64,000 nucleotides of DNA from Bacillota bacterium (GTDB lineage Bacteria; Bacillota; Limnochordia; Limnochordales; ZCTH02-B6), in assembly GCA_017577945.1 (NCBI GenBank), contig PKQS01000008.1, forward strand, positions 124,001 to 188,000, in the 5' to 3' direction. Positions 45,224 through 54,391 of this stretch are shown in pieces. Below the pieces are notes generated by a model. The model saw only the letters and a program-made list of their open reading frames with translations. It had not been told where the DNA came from and made no database searches. The number at the start of each line of letters is the position of its first letter. Position 1 is the stretch's first letter. Made by a program: the position numbers and the translations under genes.

Positions 45224-45856
45224 TTAGACGATGCGCGCTTCGGTATAGCCTTCGATTAAGGCGAGCAGCAAGTCGTCCCAGAACCGGTGCATGCGGTCCA
45301 GCAGCCGGATGCTGTCCGGATCGGGCGCCTGCACGTCCCGCGCCACCACGTTGATGAGCGCGCGGCGGAAGAACAAATATGCCTGAGCCGTGTCGGGCAG
45401 GCTCATGCCCAGCAAGTACGCTTCCCGACCGTAGTCGCGCATCATGCGCTTGGCCTCGTGCAAATAGACTTCGCCCTCGTCGCTGCGAGACGTGTAGTGG
45501 AGCAGCAAGGCCAAAAGCCGCTGACCCGTCGCGCGCCGGTGCGACGAACGGCTCTCGTCGTAGTACGCGTACCAGCGCTGCGACTGCACCAGGCTGCGAA
45601 TGTCGTGGTGCGCCTGCTGCAGCACGCGCGAGACGTTCGGCGGCAGCGGCTGCGGCAGCCCCGGATCGCTGGACATGCGGCGCTCGGCAAGAAACGCGAT
45701 GACGTCCTCGCGCCTGAAGCGCCGGTGGCCGCCCGGCGTGCGATACGACGGCAGCCGCCCTGAGTCCGCCCAGCGGCGCACCGTACCCTCATGCACTCCC
45801 AGCATGGCTGCAACGTCCGACAACGTCAGCCAGCGATCTTTGGACTCGCCGGACAA
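45224..45856 (-). CDS. MerR/excisionase-type HTH regulator with unknown C-terminal domain
   Basis: The N-terminal winged HTH (residues 8-60: WLTLSDVAAMLGVHEGTVRRWADSGRLPSYRTPGGHRRFRREDVIAFL) is of the BldC/excisionase-like MerR class. The remaining 150 residues are helical, with no recognised ligand motif (YHYTSRSDEGE-like and LFFRRALINVVARDV segments). It could be a membrane- or signal-coupled regulator; the target is unknown. The start is TTG 45856 with AGGGATGA upstream. A TATAAT -10 lies at 45892-45897 on the same strand. It is divergent from the trypsin-like protease gene. Confidence 0.75.
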   Translation of the reverse strand: MSGESKDRWLTLSDVAAMLGVHEGTVRRWADSGRLPSYRTPGGHRRFRREDVIAFLAERRMSSDPGLPQPLPPNVSRVLQQAHHDIRSLVQSQRWYAYYDESRSSHRRATGQRLLALLLHYTSRSDEGEVYLHEAKRMMRDYGREAYLLGMSLPDTAQAYLFFRRALINVVARDVQAPDPDSIRLLDRMHRFWDDLLLALIEGYTEARIV

Positions 45857-45980
45857 GGCGTTTCATCCCTCGCTCGCAAACGTCGCCATTTATTATAGGG
45901 AATCGCCGGACCCGCTGTCCACCGCGCCGGCTGCACACAACGGCCGCCTCCGGAATATATGAGGCCAGGAGGCGGTGAAC

Positions 45981-47033
45981 GTGCGGGTTATGCCGTCGGA
46001 ACGAGCGCGGCTGGTGAACCGGTATCGCGACCGGCTGCTGCCGCTGGCCAACGTGGTCGGGTGCGGCTGGGGGCGGAAGCGGGTGGGCGGACGGCCCACC
46101 GACCGGGAGTGCCTCGTCGTGTTCGTGCGCAAGAAGGAGCCGCCCCAGCGGCTGGGGCGGCAGGAAATGGTGCCGCGGACGCTGGGAGAAGTACCGACCG
46201 ACGTGGTGGAAGTGGGGGACGTGCGGCTGCTGGCGCTGCCGGCCCGCCACGAGGACGAAGGACCGGTGGACAGGACGGCGCGCCTGCGCCCGGCGCCGCC
46301 GGGCGTCAGCATCGGGCACGTCTTGGTGTCGGCGGGAACCTTCGGCGCCGTGGTCTACGACGAAGAGACGGGCGAACGCTGCATTCTGTCCAACAACCAC
46401 GTGCTCGCCAACCAAACCGACGGCACGGATGAAAGGGCGGCGGTGGGCGACCCGGTCTTGCAGCCCGGGCCGTACGACGGCGGCACGGTGGAACGCGACG
46501 TCATCGGCCACTTGCTGCGCTTCTCTCCCATCCGGCCGCCTTTGTCCGTGCCGGCGTGCGGCATCGCCCGCGCCGTGGAAGCCGCGCTCAACGCGCCCTT
46601 GCGGCTGCTCTGGCCCCGCTACGAACTGCGTCTGCTGCGCCGGGCCGAGGAGGACAACCTCGTGGACGCCGCGCTGGTCAAGCCGGTGAGCCCCGACGCG
46701 ATTCGCGATACCATCGTCGGCATCGGGCGCGTGCGCGGCACGGCCGAAGCGTTCGTGGGCATGAAAGTGATGAAAAGCGGGCGCACCAGCGGCGTCACCT
46801 ACGGCGAAGTGCTCGCGCTGGGCGCGACGCTGAACGTGGGGCTCGGCGGCGGCGTCATCGCCCGCTTCGCCGATCAGATCGTGACGACGGCGATGGCGGA
46901 GCCGGGGGACAGCGGCTCGCTGGTCCTCGACGAGCGCCGCCGCGCCGTAGGCTTGCTCTTCGCCGGGTCCGACAAGGCCACCCTTTGCAATCGCATCCAG
47001 GCGGTGTGCGAGGCGCTGCGCGTCAGCTTCTGA
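45981..47033 (+). CDS. Trypsin-like serine protease, Nal1-like
   Basis: A complete His-Asp-Ser triad can be placed: CILSNNHVLANQ (His), EEDNLVDAALVKP (Asp) and EPGDSGSLVLDE (Ser). The N-terminal domain has the NVVGCGWGRKRVGGRPTDRECLVVFV pattern of bacterial Nal1-like proteases. No signal peptide is visible, so the 350-residue protein is probably cytoplasmic or packaged in the spore. GTG 45981 has AGGAGG eight bases upstream; a GTG six bases earlier lies too close to it. It precedes the GH18-like/SipL pair in the same direction. Confidence 0.82.
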   Translation: MRVMPSERARLVNRYRDRLLPLANVVGCGWGRKRVGGRPTDRECLVVFVRKKEPPQRLGRQEMVPRTLGEVPTDVVEVGDVRLLALPARHEDEGPVDRTARLRPAPPGVSIGHVLVSAGTFGAVVYDEETGERCILSNNHVLANQTDGTDERAAVGDPVLQPGPYDGGTVERDVIGHLLRFSPIRPPLSVPACGIARAVEAALNAPLRLLWPRYELRLLRRAEEDNLVDAALVKPVSPDAIRDTIVGIGRVRGTAEAFVGMKVMKSGRTSGVTYGEVLALGATLNVGLGGGVIARFADQIVTTAMAEPGDSGSLVLDERRRAVGLLFAGSDKATLCNRIQAVCEALRVSF

Positions 47034-47126
47034 GGCCCGTCGGCGTGGTCGGACCTTGCCGCGCATAGACATGATCCGGGGTTGGTACACCTTACAGGCC
47101 GCGCGACGGCGGGGTGGCGGCAGGCG

Positions 47127-48398
47127 ATGCGCTGGCGCTTGGGTTGGCCGGGCCGCGGCACGCTGCGGCTGGGCAGCCGCGGGGACGACGTGCGGCGCGT
47201 GCAGGAGCGGTTGCGGGAACTAGGGTACGACCCCGGACCGGCGGACGGGGTGTACGGCTGGCTGACGCTGGGCGCTGTCCGGGACTTCCAGCGCGCCGTG
47301 GGACTGGAGCAGGACGGGGTCGTCGGGCGGCGCGTGCGGGGAGTACTGTTCGACGAAGCGCTGAGCGGCGCCGGCCGCTGGACGTTGGCCGCTGAGCTGA
47401 GCCCGGGCGGCGCCGGGACGCTGGCGCTGCGCGCGCTGGCGCGCCAGGCGCCCATAGCCGCCGCCGTCGCGGTTCCCGTGCCCGTCGGTGCGGACGATCT
47501 GGGCGACGCCGGCGAGCGGGCGTCCGCGGCGGCAGAGCGCGTGCGGGCGGCGGGCGCGGCGGCATCCATCTTGATCACGCTGCACAATCGCTGGAACGAC
47601 GTGGCCGGAGAGCACCCGCGCGGGGCGCTGCAGCTGCTGCTCCACTCCCGCCGCGGGCTCGAGGCCCTGGAGCGCGCGGTGCGGCAGGCCGCCGAAGCGG
47701 CCGAGGGGGTGCACCTCGATTTGGGGCCGCTGCGGTGGGGCGACGGCGCGCGCTTTTTGTCTTTCCTGCGGCGTACGGCGGGCGCCCTCGCCGAAGCCCA
47801 CAAGTCGCTGACCGTCGCTCTTCCTTTGCGGGAGGCCCGCGGCTGGACGCGCCTGGCCTCGGACTTGGATTACGGCGCCGTGGCCCGCTTTGCCTCTTGG
47901 GTCGTCCTGACACCGCCCGCCAGAATGCCCCGCACCGTCCCGCCTCGCCCTCCGACGGCGGCCGAGCTGGCAGCCGCGCTGCGCTGGACTGTGCGTTCCG
48001 TACCCCCATGGCGGTGCCTGTTGGCCGTGCCGGTGGGCGCGCTGGCTCTGCCCGTCTCCGCCGAGACGCCTCCCTCCGCCATGCCGCACTACCACGCCCG
48101 GGCCCTCGCGTACAAAGCCCGCCAGCGCCCGCAGTGGCACGAGGCGGCCGGGCGCCTCGGTTTTCCGCACCGCGCGGAGGGCCAGGACGCGTGGATTTGG
48201 TTGGAGACGGAGGCCGGCCTAGCGGCCAAGCTGGCGCTCGTCCGCCGCTTCCGGCTGGGCGGCTTGTACCTTGTCGGCTGCGGACAGGAAGATCCCCGCC
48301 TGTGGCGGGCGCTGCGCCGGGAGCATGTTTCGCCCGGCGGCGGAATATGGATTAACGGCAAGCGGTCGAGGAGGGACGCTGAGGAGGGATCGCGGTGA
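47127..48398 (+). CDS. Peptidoglycan-binding protein with degenerate GH18 (YaaH/SleL-like) domain
   Basis: The N-terminal PG_binding_1 domain (LRLGSRGDDVRRVQERLRELGYDPGPADGVYGWLTLGAVRDFQ) is followed by a GH18-like TIM barrel of the spore germination type. The barrel strand that should carry DxDxE reads GVHLDLGPLRWGD, so the catalytic Glu is replaced by Gly. The protein may bind rather than cut cortex or coat glycans. ATG 47127 is used; the frame is open back to a TTG at 47082. Its stop overlaps the SipL start by four bases (GTGA), giving translational coupling. Confidence 0.65.
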   Translation: MRWRLGWPGRGTLRLGSRGDDVRRVQERLRELGYDPGPADGVYGWLTLGAVRDFQRAVGLEQDGVVGRRVRGVLFDEALSGAGRWTLAAELSPGGAGTLALRALARQAPIAAAVAVPVPVGADDLGDAGERASAAAERVRAAGAAASILITLHNRWNDVAGEHPRGALQLLLHSRRGLEALERAVRQAAEAAEGVHLDLGPLRWGDGARFLSFLRRTAGALAEAHKSLTVALPLREARGWTRLASDLDYGAVARFASWVVLTPPARMPRTVPPRPPTAAELAAALRWTVRSVPPWRCLLAVPVGALALPVSAETPPSAMPHYHARALAYKARQRPQWHEAAGRLGFPHRAEGQDAWIWLETEAGLAAKLALVRRFRLGGLYLVGCGQEDPRLWRALRREHVSPGGGIWINGKRSRRDAEEGSR

Positions 48399-50059
48399 AC
48401 GTCAGCCTGCGGCAGCAAACGGTGCGCATGGCCCGGCTCGTCGGCACCGCTACGCAGCAGGCGGTGGCCGAGGCGACGCTGGAGTTGCCGGGCGGGTTGC
48501 CGGAGATGTCCCGCGTCGTGCGCGTGATCGCCCACCCTGTCGTCACCGGCTGGGAGGCGGCCGAGAACGAGCTGATCGTGCAAGGCGCCGTGGATTTCAC
48601 GGTCCTGTACGCCCACGAGCGGCCGGAACCCCCGGCGGCCCGGGACATCGAGGCCGAGCGGGGGTACGACGCGGAAGCGGCCAACGGGCGTGAGCCGCTG
48701 GCGGCTTTCGAGCGGCGGGAGGAGCTGTATCGCCACCGCTGGCGGCGCGCCGCCAAGTTCGAGGTGATCCTGGACGTTCCCGGGGCGGGGCCGGGCGTGG
48801 CGGCCGACGTGGAAGTGCGGCCGGAGGAGATGGACGTGCAGCTGCACCATACGGGCCGCCGGCTGGACGTCGAAGCGGTGGTGGCCCTCACGGCCCGGGT
48901 GAAGCAGCTGTACGACGCTCAAGTCCCCGTGTGGGACGGACCGCCCGACGACGCGCAGGCTGACGTGCAGCTCGTGGCCGTCCGGAACGAGGCCGGTCGC
49001 CGCCAGGCCCACGTGTCGGTGGACGGCGCGCTGCCGGCGGACGGCGAAGTCCCGCTGGCCCGCGTGGTGGACGTGTCCGCCGCGGCTCGCGCCCGGGCGG
49101 AGGAGGAAGACGGCCGCCTGGTGGTGCAGGGCACGATGGACTACCGCGTGCTGGCCGTGGACGAAAACGGCCGGCTGACGACGCGGACGTGGCACGACCA
49201 GACGCCGTTCCGGTACGTGTTCGACGCCGCGGGCGTCCAGGCGGAAGACGCGCGCGTCCGCGCGGTCGTCACGGGCGTGGACGCCGCCGTGCGGGGCGGA
49301 CTGGCCGTGGAGGTGTTCGCCGATGTCGCCCTGGAGCTGGACGCGTCGTCGGTGCGGCGGCTGCCGTTGCTGGTGGGCCTGGCGGCGCCCGAAGGCTTGG
49401 AAGTGCGCTCACGGACGTCGGTGTTCGGCCTGGAGGAATGGGTCGGTCAAGGCACGGCCGACGAGCGGCTGCGCGAGACGCTGGAGCTGCCGGCGGGCCA
49501 CCCGCCCATTGATCGGGTGATCTTCGCCGAAGCGGCGGCGGCCGTGGACGACGTGCTGGTGCTGGGCGACAAGGTGGTGGGGGAAGGGTACGTCACCGTG
49601 GCCGCGCTGTACGTGGCTCGCACCGAGGGGCAGCCCCTCCACTACGTCTCCTGGCGCCGCGCCATGGCCTTCGAAAGCGAAATCGACGTGCCGGGCGCGC
49701 AGCCGGGCATGGACGCGGACGTCAGCGCGCGGGTGGCGTCCATCGCGGTTGACTTGCTGAACCGGGAGACGGTGGAAGCCGACGTCCGCTTGACCTTCGA
49801 GGCCGCGGTTACCCGGCCCGTCGAGCGGGAAGCCATCGTCGAAGCGGTGGCGGTGCCGCCGCCGGAAGAAAATCCCCCGACTTTCACGTTCGTCGCCGTG
49901 CAGCCGGGGGATACGCTCTGGAAGCTGAGCAATCGCTATCACGCAAATATGGACGACATCGTCCGCGCCAACCCGTGGCTGCAGGGGGCGGCGGACGGCC
50001 CCTTGCCCGCGGGCCGGAAGCTGTGCGTGCCGCGCCGGCGGCCGCAGGCGGCGCCGTAG
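48395..50059 (+). CDS. sipL: SipL-like spore coat/cortex morphogenetic protein (SPOCS/DUF3794 and LysM)
   Basis: SipL of clostridia connects the spore coat basement layer (SpoIVA) with the forespore. The 554-residue protein has repeated SPOCS/DUF3794 units, starting around residues 10, 180 and 340 (ATQQAVAEATLELPGGLPEMSRVVRV, ELIVQGAVDFTVLYAHE). They are followed by a C-terminal LysM motif (FVAVQPGDTLWKLSNRYHANMDDIVRANPWL). GTG 48395 has GAGGAGGG upstream. It is coupled to the preceding GH18-like gene. The symbol is given by domain order rather than by demonstrated orthology. Confidence 0.8.
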   Translation: MNVSLRQQTVRMARLVGTATQQAVAEATLELPGGLPEMSRVVRVIAHPVVTGWEAAENELIVQGAVDFTVLYAHERPEPPAARDIEAERGYDAEAANGREPLAAFERREELYRHRWRRAAKFEVILDVPGAGPGVAADVEVRPEEMDVQLHHTGRRLDVEAVVALTARVKQLYDAQVPVWDGPPDDAQADVQLVAVRNEAGRRQAHVSVDGALPADGEVPLARVVDVSAAARARAEEEDGRLVVQGTMDYRVLAVDENGRLTTRTWHDQTPFRYVFDAAGVQAEDARVRAVVTGVDAAVRGGLAVEVFADVALELDASSVRRLPLLVGLAAPEGLEVRSRTSVFGLEEWVGQGTADERLRETLELPAGHPPIDRVIFAEAAAAVDDVLVLGDKVVGEGYVTVAALYVARTEGQPLHYVSWRRAMAFESEIDVPGAQPGMDADVSARVASIAVDLLNRETVEADVRLTFEAAVTRPVEREAIVEAVAVPPPEENPPTFTFVAVQPGDTLWKLSNRYHANMDDIVRANPWLQGAADGPLPAGRKLCVPRRRPQAAP

Positions 50060-50062
50060 CCG

Positions 50063-51055
50063 TCAGCGCCGCAGCCCCGGATATTGCGCGTACCAGTCTT
50101 CGGGCACGTCGGCCAGCGAGTAGGCATGGGACGGCCGCTCGTGCCACGGCGTGCCCGAAGCGACGGCGATGTCGATAAGCTTCTGCAGGCGGGCGGGCAT
50201 CGTTTCGGTCAAGAACTTGCGCCGCGGCTCTTCGTCGGTGAGCTCCACGGCTTCCCGCCAAATGGCGCGGCCCGCGACGAAGCCCGACGCGCCCGCTTCG
50301 CATGCAATCTGCAGCTGTTCGGCGTACGTCTCGAAGCTGACGCCGGCGGAGAGCAAGGCCCACGGCACGCGGCACGCTTCGTTCAGCCGGCGGCACTGCT
50401 CGCGCCAGACGTCTTTGTCAGTCACCGACGGGTGGACCGGGAATTCCATCTTCAGCAGGTCCACCGCGTATTCGCTCATGTGCCGCGCGGTTTCGACGAC
50501 CAGGTCCGGCTTTTCCTTGATGAACCCTTCCGTGTCGCCCTCCACCGTCGGATACGTCACCGGCTCCAGCATGAACGGGATGTCGTAGGCCTGGCACAGC
50601 TCGGCCACTTCCGCCACGATTTGCCGCTGGTGCCTGGCCGCGGCCTCCCGGCGCGGGTTGTAGTAGATCAGCAGCTTCACCGCCGAGGCGCCCATGGCCT
50701 TAATCTTGTCGACGCCCCAGTTTTCCAAAAGCTGCGTCAGCCGGTCGCCCTCGCGCTGCGCGTAGCCCGTCTTCTCCAGAGAAACGACCAGCCCCGTGCG
50801 GCCCGGCAAGGCGCGCGCCGCGATCAGATGCGCGGCCGCGTAGTCCGGGTCCAGCAGGACGCCGCTGGCCAGCGTGGCTAGAGGCGCCACGATGTCGATC
50901 TTCATCTGCACGACCGAAGCGTGATTCACGGTGCGGCCGGCCGCTTGCATCATGCGCTCCATGGCGCCGCGCTGGTCGCACGCCAGAATCGTGAAAATGC
51001 CTTCCGGCGTCGACACTTGCTGCAGGCCGCGAATCTTGCCGATGGTCAACGCCAT
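50063..51055 (-). CDS. Tagatose 1,6-diphosphate aldolase family protein (LacD-like)
   Basis: This is a class I aldolase of the LacD/COG3684 type, which cleaves ketohexose 1,6-bisphosphates or related sugar phosphates through a Schiff base. The 330-residue protein has ILACDQRGAMERMMQAAGR near the N-terminus, VKLLIYYNPR, IPFMLEPVTYP, and VDLLKMEFPVHPSVTDKDVW, which holds the probable Schiff-base Lys. It ends in ASGFVAGRAIWREAV. ATG 51055 has AGGAGA upstream; the longer open frame is not needed. It converges closely on sipL. The true substrate may be a sulfo- or phospho-sugar. Confidence 0.82.
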   Translation of the reverse strand: MALTIGKIRGLQQVSTPEGIFTILACDQRGAMERMMQAAGRTVNHASVVQMKIDIVAPLATLASGVLLDPDYAAAHLIAARALPGRTGLVVSLEKTGYAQREGDRLTQLLENWGVDKIKAMGASAVKLLIYYNPRREAAARHQRQIVAEVAELCQAYDIPFMLEPVTYPTVEGDTEGFIKEKPDLVVETARHMSEYAVDLLKMEFPVHPSVTDKDVWREQCRRLNEACRVPWALLSAGVSFETYAEQLQIACEAGASGFVAGRAIWREAVELTDEEPRRKFLTETMPARLQKLIDIAVASGTPWHERPSHAYSLADVPEDWYAQYPGLRR

Positions 51056-51262
51056 CTTCCACCGTCTCCTTTCGCTGAGTGGGAACCGTCGCCGGCCCCC
51101 GAAAAGCGCCTTCGTGCGCTTCTGCGGATAGTTTCCCCAGCGCAAGATCGGTATCCTGCCGGGCGGGCCGGCAGCACGGGCGTCCGGAATAGTGCGGCAA
51201 GACGGACGAGCGCAAGAAGCCGGACAAGCCGGAACGGGCGGAGGCCCGAAAACGCCCGCCGG

Positions 51263-51910
51263 TTACTCGATGACGACCGGCGTGCCGAGCGACAGCCGGT
51301 GGAAGACGAATTCCACGTCTTTGTTGTACAGTTGCACGCAGCCGCACGTGGCGGCCTGGCCGACGCGCCACGGCTCTGCGGCGCCGTGGATGCTGCCGGA
51401 GGGATGCAGGCGAATCCAGCGAGAGCCCAGCGGGGGCCCGGGGCAGGCGATGAGCTCGCAGACGGTGTAGACGCCCGGCGGCGTCGGCGAGGCGGGACCG
51501 CCGACGGCGGCGGGAAACGCGGCGACGCGCCAGCGCGGGCCTTGGCCGCCGGCGACCCACATGTGCAAGGTAAGGCGGCGCTCGCGCAAGGAGACGTGCA
51601 CGTGGACGCCCTGCTCGTGCGGATCGCTCCACGGCGAGGCTGGGGAGGACGAGTGCAGGGCGGCCGCGTCCGCCGGGCCCTGAAGCTTCAGCAGCCGTCG
51701 CCACGTGGCGGGCCCGACGATGCCGTCGGGGACGAGGCCGTGGGCGGCCTGGAACGCGCGCACGGCGTCCCGCAGCGCTTCGTCGAAAGCCCCGTCGTCG
51801 CGGGCGGATGGACCGGTGGGCGCGAATCCTAGCCGGCGCAGCAGGCGCCGCAGCGCGACCACCGAGGGGCCCTCTGACCCTGGCCGCAGGGTGACGCGTT
51901 CAAACCACAT
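51263..51910 (-). CDS. L,D-transpeptidase with peptidoglycan-binding domain
   Basis: YkuD-family enzymes make 3-3 cross-links in peptidoglycan. The N-terminal PG_binding_1 domain (PSVVALRRLLRRLGFAPTGPSARDDGAFDEALRDAVRAFQ) precedes a YkuD domain ending IHGAAEPWRVGQAATCGCVQLYNKDVEFVF. The usual catalytic motif SHGCxR reads TCGCVQ here. The nucleophilic Cys is kept, but the preceding His and the following Arg are changed. No signal peptide is visible, which fits spore-associated YkuD proteins. ATG 51910 with AAAGGA upstream gives 215 residues. The 207-base gap to the aldolase gene shows no other feature. Confidence 0.8.
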   Translation of the reverse strand: MWFERVTLRPGSEGPSVVALRRLLRRLGFAPTGPSARDDGAFDEALRDAVRAFQAAHGLVPDGIVGPATWRRLLKLQGPADAAALHSSSPASPWSDPHEQGVHVHVSLRERRLTLHMWVAGGQGPRWRVAAFPAAVGGPASPTPPGVYTVCELIACPGPPLGSRWIRLHPSGSIHGAAEPWRVGQAATCGCVQLYNKDVEFVFHRLSLGTPVVIE

Positions 51911-52028
51911 GAGCCGCCGTCCTTTCGGCGCGTTGCCGTCTTGCGTTGCGCAGCGCCGGCGCTTCGCGTTTTCGCCGCGCGCCGGGGGTGCCGGCGTTGC
52001 AAAGCAAGACGCGCAAGGAGCGCGGATC

Positions 52029-52118
52029 ATGTTGTATGATGGACTCAAGCGGGCCGCCACGCCCGCGGAGCAGGAAACAATCTCCTTTTTCCTCGAGCAG
52101 GATATCACCCGGCCTTGA
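52029..52118 (+). CDS. Possible small protein (29 aa)
   Basis: A short frame (MLYDGLKRAATPAEQETISF, then FLEQDITRP) begins at ATG 52029 with AAGGAG eight bases upstream, a spacing as good as in real genes nearby. It sits alone between the divergent L,D-transpeptidase and dacF genes. No family is recognised and it could be chance. Confidence 0.35.
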   Translation: MLYDGLKRAATPAEQETISFFLEQDITRP

Positions 52119-52199
52119 GGAAAAACGTTCAGAGCTACCCGAAAGATTCCAGAACGCGGAACGCGGTTTCGAGCTTGTCCGGAGGCGGAGGCTGTCGAC

Positions 52200-53381
52200 G
52201 TGCAAAGGCGGAGTATCGTTGCGACCTGTTTGTTGACGCTGTTGTTCATCCAAACGCTCGCGGCGCCGGCCCAAGCGCAGCTGCGCTTTGACATCCCGGC
52301 CGAGTCGGCCATCTTGATAGAGGCTAGCACCGGCCAAGTCTTGTGGGCGAAAAACCCCGACATGATCACCGAGCCGGCCAGCCTCGCCAAGATTATGGTC
52401 ATGCTGCTGGTGTTCGAGGCGGTGGAGCGGGGCATCGCGTCGTGGAACGATCGCGTCGTGACGAGCCCGTACGCCGCGAGCATCGGCGGTTCCAGCGCTC
52501 TGCTGGCTCCGGGCGAGACGTTCACGCTGTACGAGATGATGCTGGCTATCGCCATCGCGTCGGCCAACGATGCGACGGTGGCGGTGGCGGAGCATTTGGC
52601 CGTCACGGAAGCGGCCTTCGTCGAGGCCATGAACCGCAAAGCCCAGGAACTGGGCATGACGAACACCGTCTTCGTCAACGCCGACGGCTTGCCGGCGCCG
52701 GAAGGACAGCGGCCGAACCAGACGACGGCCCGCGACATGGCTATCTTGGCCCGCGAGCTGATTACGAAGTACCCCGAAGTGCTGCAGATGACGTCCATGG
52801 ACTCGTACCGGCTGCGGCAGGGGACGGCGACGCGGCCGCCGTTTGACCTGGTCAACACGAACCGGCTCTTCCTGCGCTATGAAGGCGCGGACGGGCTGAA
52901 GACCGGCTGGACCAACGCCGCGGGTTACAACTTGGTCGGCACGGCCGAGCGCAACGGCGTCCGCCTCATTTCCGTCGTGATGCGCACCGACAGCGATCAG
53001 GCCCGGGCGGCGCAAACGATGCGCCTCATGGACTACGGCTTCGAAAACTTCCGGTGGCATACGGCCGTACCGCAAGGACAGCAGGTGGGCACGATCTACG
53101 TGCGGGACGCCGCGCGGGAGCAGGTGCCCGTGCGCGCCGGGGCCGACCTGCGGGTGTTCGTGCACCGGCTGGACACCGGCGCGGTGCAAGTCCGGGTTGA
53201 GCCGTTGCCCGACCTGAAAGCGCCCATCGCGGTCAACCAAGTCGTCGGCGAAGTTGTGGCCTACCTGAGCGATCAGGAGCTGGCGCGGGTGCCCGCGCTG
53301 GCGGCGGCCGATGTGGATCGGGCCAACGTGTTCGTGCGGGCGTGGCGCTGGATGCGGGACGCGTTGAGCGGGCGGGAGTAG
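52200..53381 (+). CDS. D-alanyl-D-alanine carboxypeptidase (DacF/PBP5 type)
   Basis: This removes the terminal D-Ala from peptidoglycan stem peptides outside the membrane. A Sec signal peptide (RRSIVATCLLTLLFIQTLAAPAQA) is followed by the S11 peptidase motifs SLAK (SxxK near residue 62), SAN (SxN) and KTG in GADGLKTGWTNAAGYN. A C-terminal PBP5-C beta domain and an amphipathic end helix (FVRAWRWMRDAL) suit membrane attachment. The start is GTG 52200. The 393-residue length is typical. In spore formers such enzymes often act on the cortex, but that is not shown here. Confidence 0.93.
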   Translation: MQRRSIVATCLLTLLFIQTLAAPAQAQLRFDIPAESAILIEASTGQVLWAKNPDMITEPASLAKIMVMLLVFEAVERGIASWNDRVVTSPYAASIGGSSALLAPGETFTLYEMMLAIAIASANDATVAVAEHLAVTEAAFVEAMNRKAQELGMTNTVFVNADGLPAPEGQRPNQTTARDMAILARELITKYPEVLQMTSMDSYRLRQGTATRPPFDLVNTNRLFLRYEGADGLKTGWTNAAGYNLVGTAERNGVRLISVVMRTDSDQARAAQTMRLMDYGFENFRWHTAVPQGQQVGTIYVRDAAREQVPVRAGADLRVFVHRLDTGAVQVRVEPLPDLKAPIAVNQVVGEVVAYLSDQELARVPALAAADVDRANVFVRAWRWMRDALSGRE

Positions 53382-53392
53382 GAGAGAAAACG

Positions 53393-54391
53393 TTGATCGT
53401 CGTTCAAGCGCCGGCCAAGCTGAACCTGACGCTGGAGATCGTCGGCCGGCGGGAAGACGGCTACCATCTTCTCGAGAGCGTCATGCAGTCCATCGATTTG
53501 TGCGACTACGTGACGCTGTCTTTCGCCGAGGGCCAAGGCGTGCCCGCCGCGGGCGGCGCGCCGGGGGCCCAGGTGCGGCTCATCGACAACGGCGTTCGGG
53601 CCGACGGGGTGCCGCTGGACGAGAACAACCTGGCCAGCCGGGCCGTACAGCGGTTGCGGGAGGCTGTGGCCGCGGGACGCTTCGCGCGCACCAAAGGAGT
53701 CGGCTTAGGAGCGGGGCGGGAGCTGGCGCCGCTGGCGATTCAAATCGACAAGCGGATCCCCGTGGCGGCTGGCCTGGCCGGAGGCAGCGCCAACGCGGCT
53801 GCGGCGCTCATCGGCGCCAACGAGCTTTGGCAGCTGGGCCTTAGCCAAGAGGAGCTGGCGCGCCTCGGCGCGGAGCTGGGCGCCGACGTGCCTTTTTGTG
53901 TGCTGGGAGGCACGGCGGTAGCCCGGGGCATCGGCGAGCAGCTGGAGCCTATCCCGGGCGTGCCTCCTCTGGCCGTGGTGGTGGCGACGCCGAACGTGCG
54001 CGTGGCCACGGCCGACGTGTACGCGCGGTACGACGAGTGGTTCGGCCCACGCGCGTGGGATCCTGGCGCGGCTCGGAGCCGGACGGAAGCCATGGCGGCG
54101 GCGCTGCACCGCGGCGACGTGACGGCGGTCGCGGCGTTGTTGTTCAACGCACTGGAGCCGGTGACGACGCGCCTGCACCCGGAAGTCGCGGAGCTGAAGG
54201 AAGCTGTCCTTCGTGCCGGCGCCGTGGGCGCGGCCATGTGCGGCAGCGGCCCCAGCGTGTTCGGGCTGGCGCGCGATGACGAGCACGCGCGCCGGCTCGC
54301 GGAGCGCCTGGCGCGCCCGGGACTGTTCGTGGCCGCGTGCCGCTTTGCCGGCGGCGGACGACGCATCTTGGAGAAGGAGCGGCGCACGTGA
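53393..54391 (+). CDS. ispE: 4-diphosphocytidyl-2-C-methyl-D-erythritol kinase
   Basis: IspE is the GHMP kinase of the MEP isoprenoid pathway. The 332-residue protein has VVQAPAKLNLTLEIVGRREDGYHLLESVMQ, the ATP-binding PVAAGLAGGSANAAAAL, LGADVPFCVLGGTAVARGIGE and AAMCGSGPSVFGL. A Gly/Arg-rich insertion near residue 60-100 makes it slightly long. The start is TTG 53393 with GGAGAG upstream. Its stop overlaps the following gene (GTGA). Confidence 0.95.
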   Translation: MIVVQAPAKLNLTLEIVGRREDGYHLLESVMQSIDLCDYVTLSFAEGQGVPAAGGAPGAQVRLIDNGVRADGVPLDENNLASRAVQRLREAVAAGRFARTKGVGLGAGRELAPLAIQIDKRIPVAAGLAGGSANAAAALIGANELWQLGLSQEELARLGAELGADVPFCVLGGTAVARGIGEQLEPIPGVPPLAVVVATPNVRVATADVYARYDEWFGPRAWDPGAARSRTEAMAAALHRGDVTAVAALLFNALEPVTTRLHPEVAELKEAVLRAGAVGAAMCGSGPSVFGLARDDEHARRLAERLARPGLFVAACRFAGGGRRILEKERRT

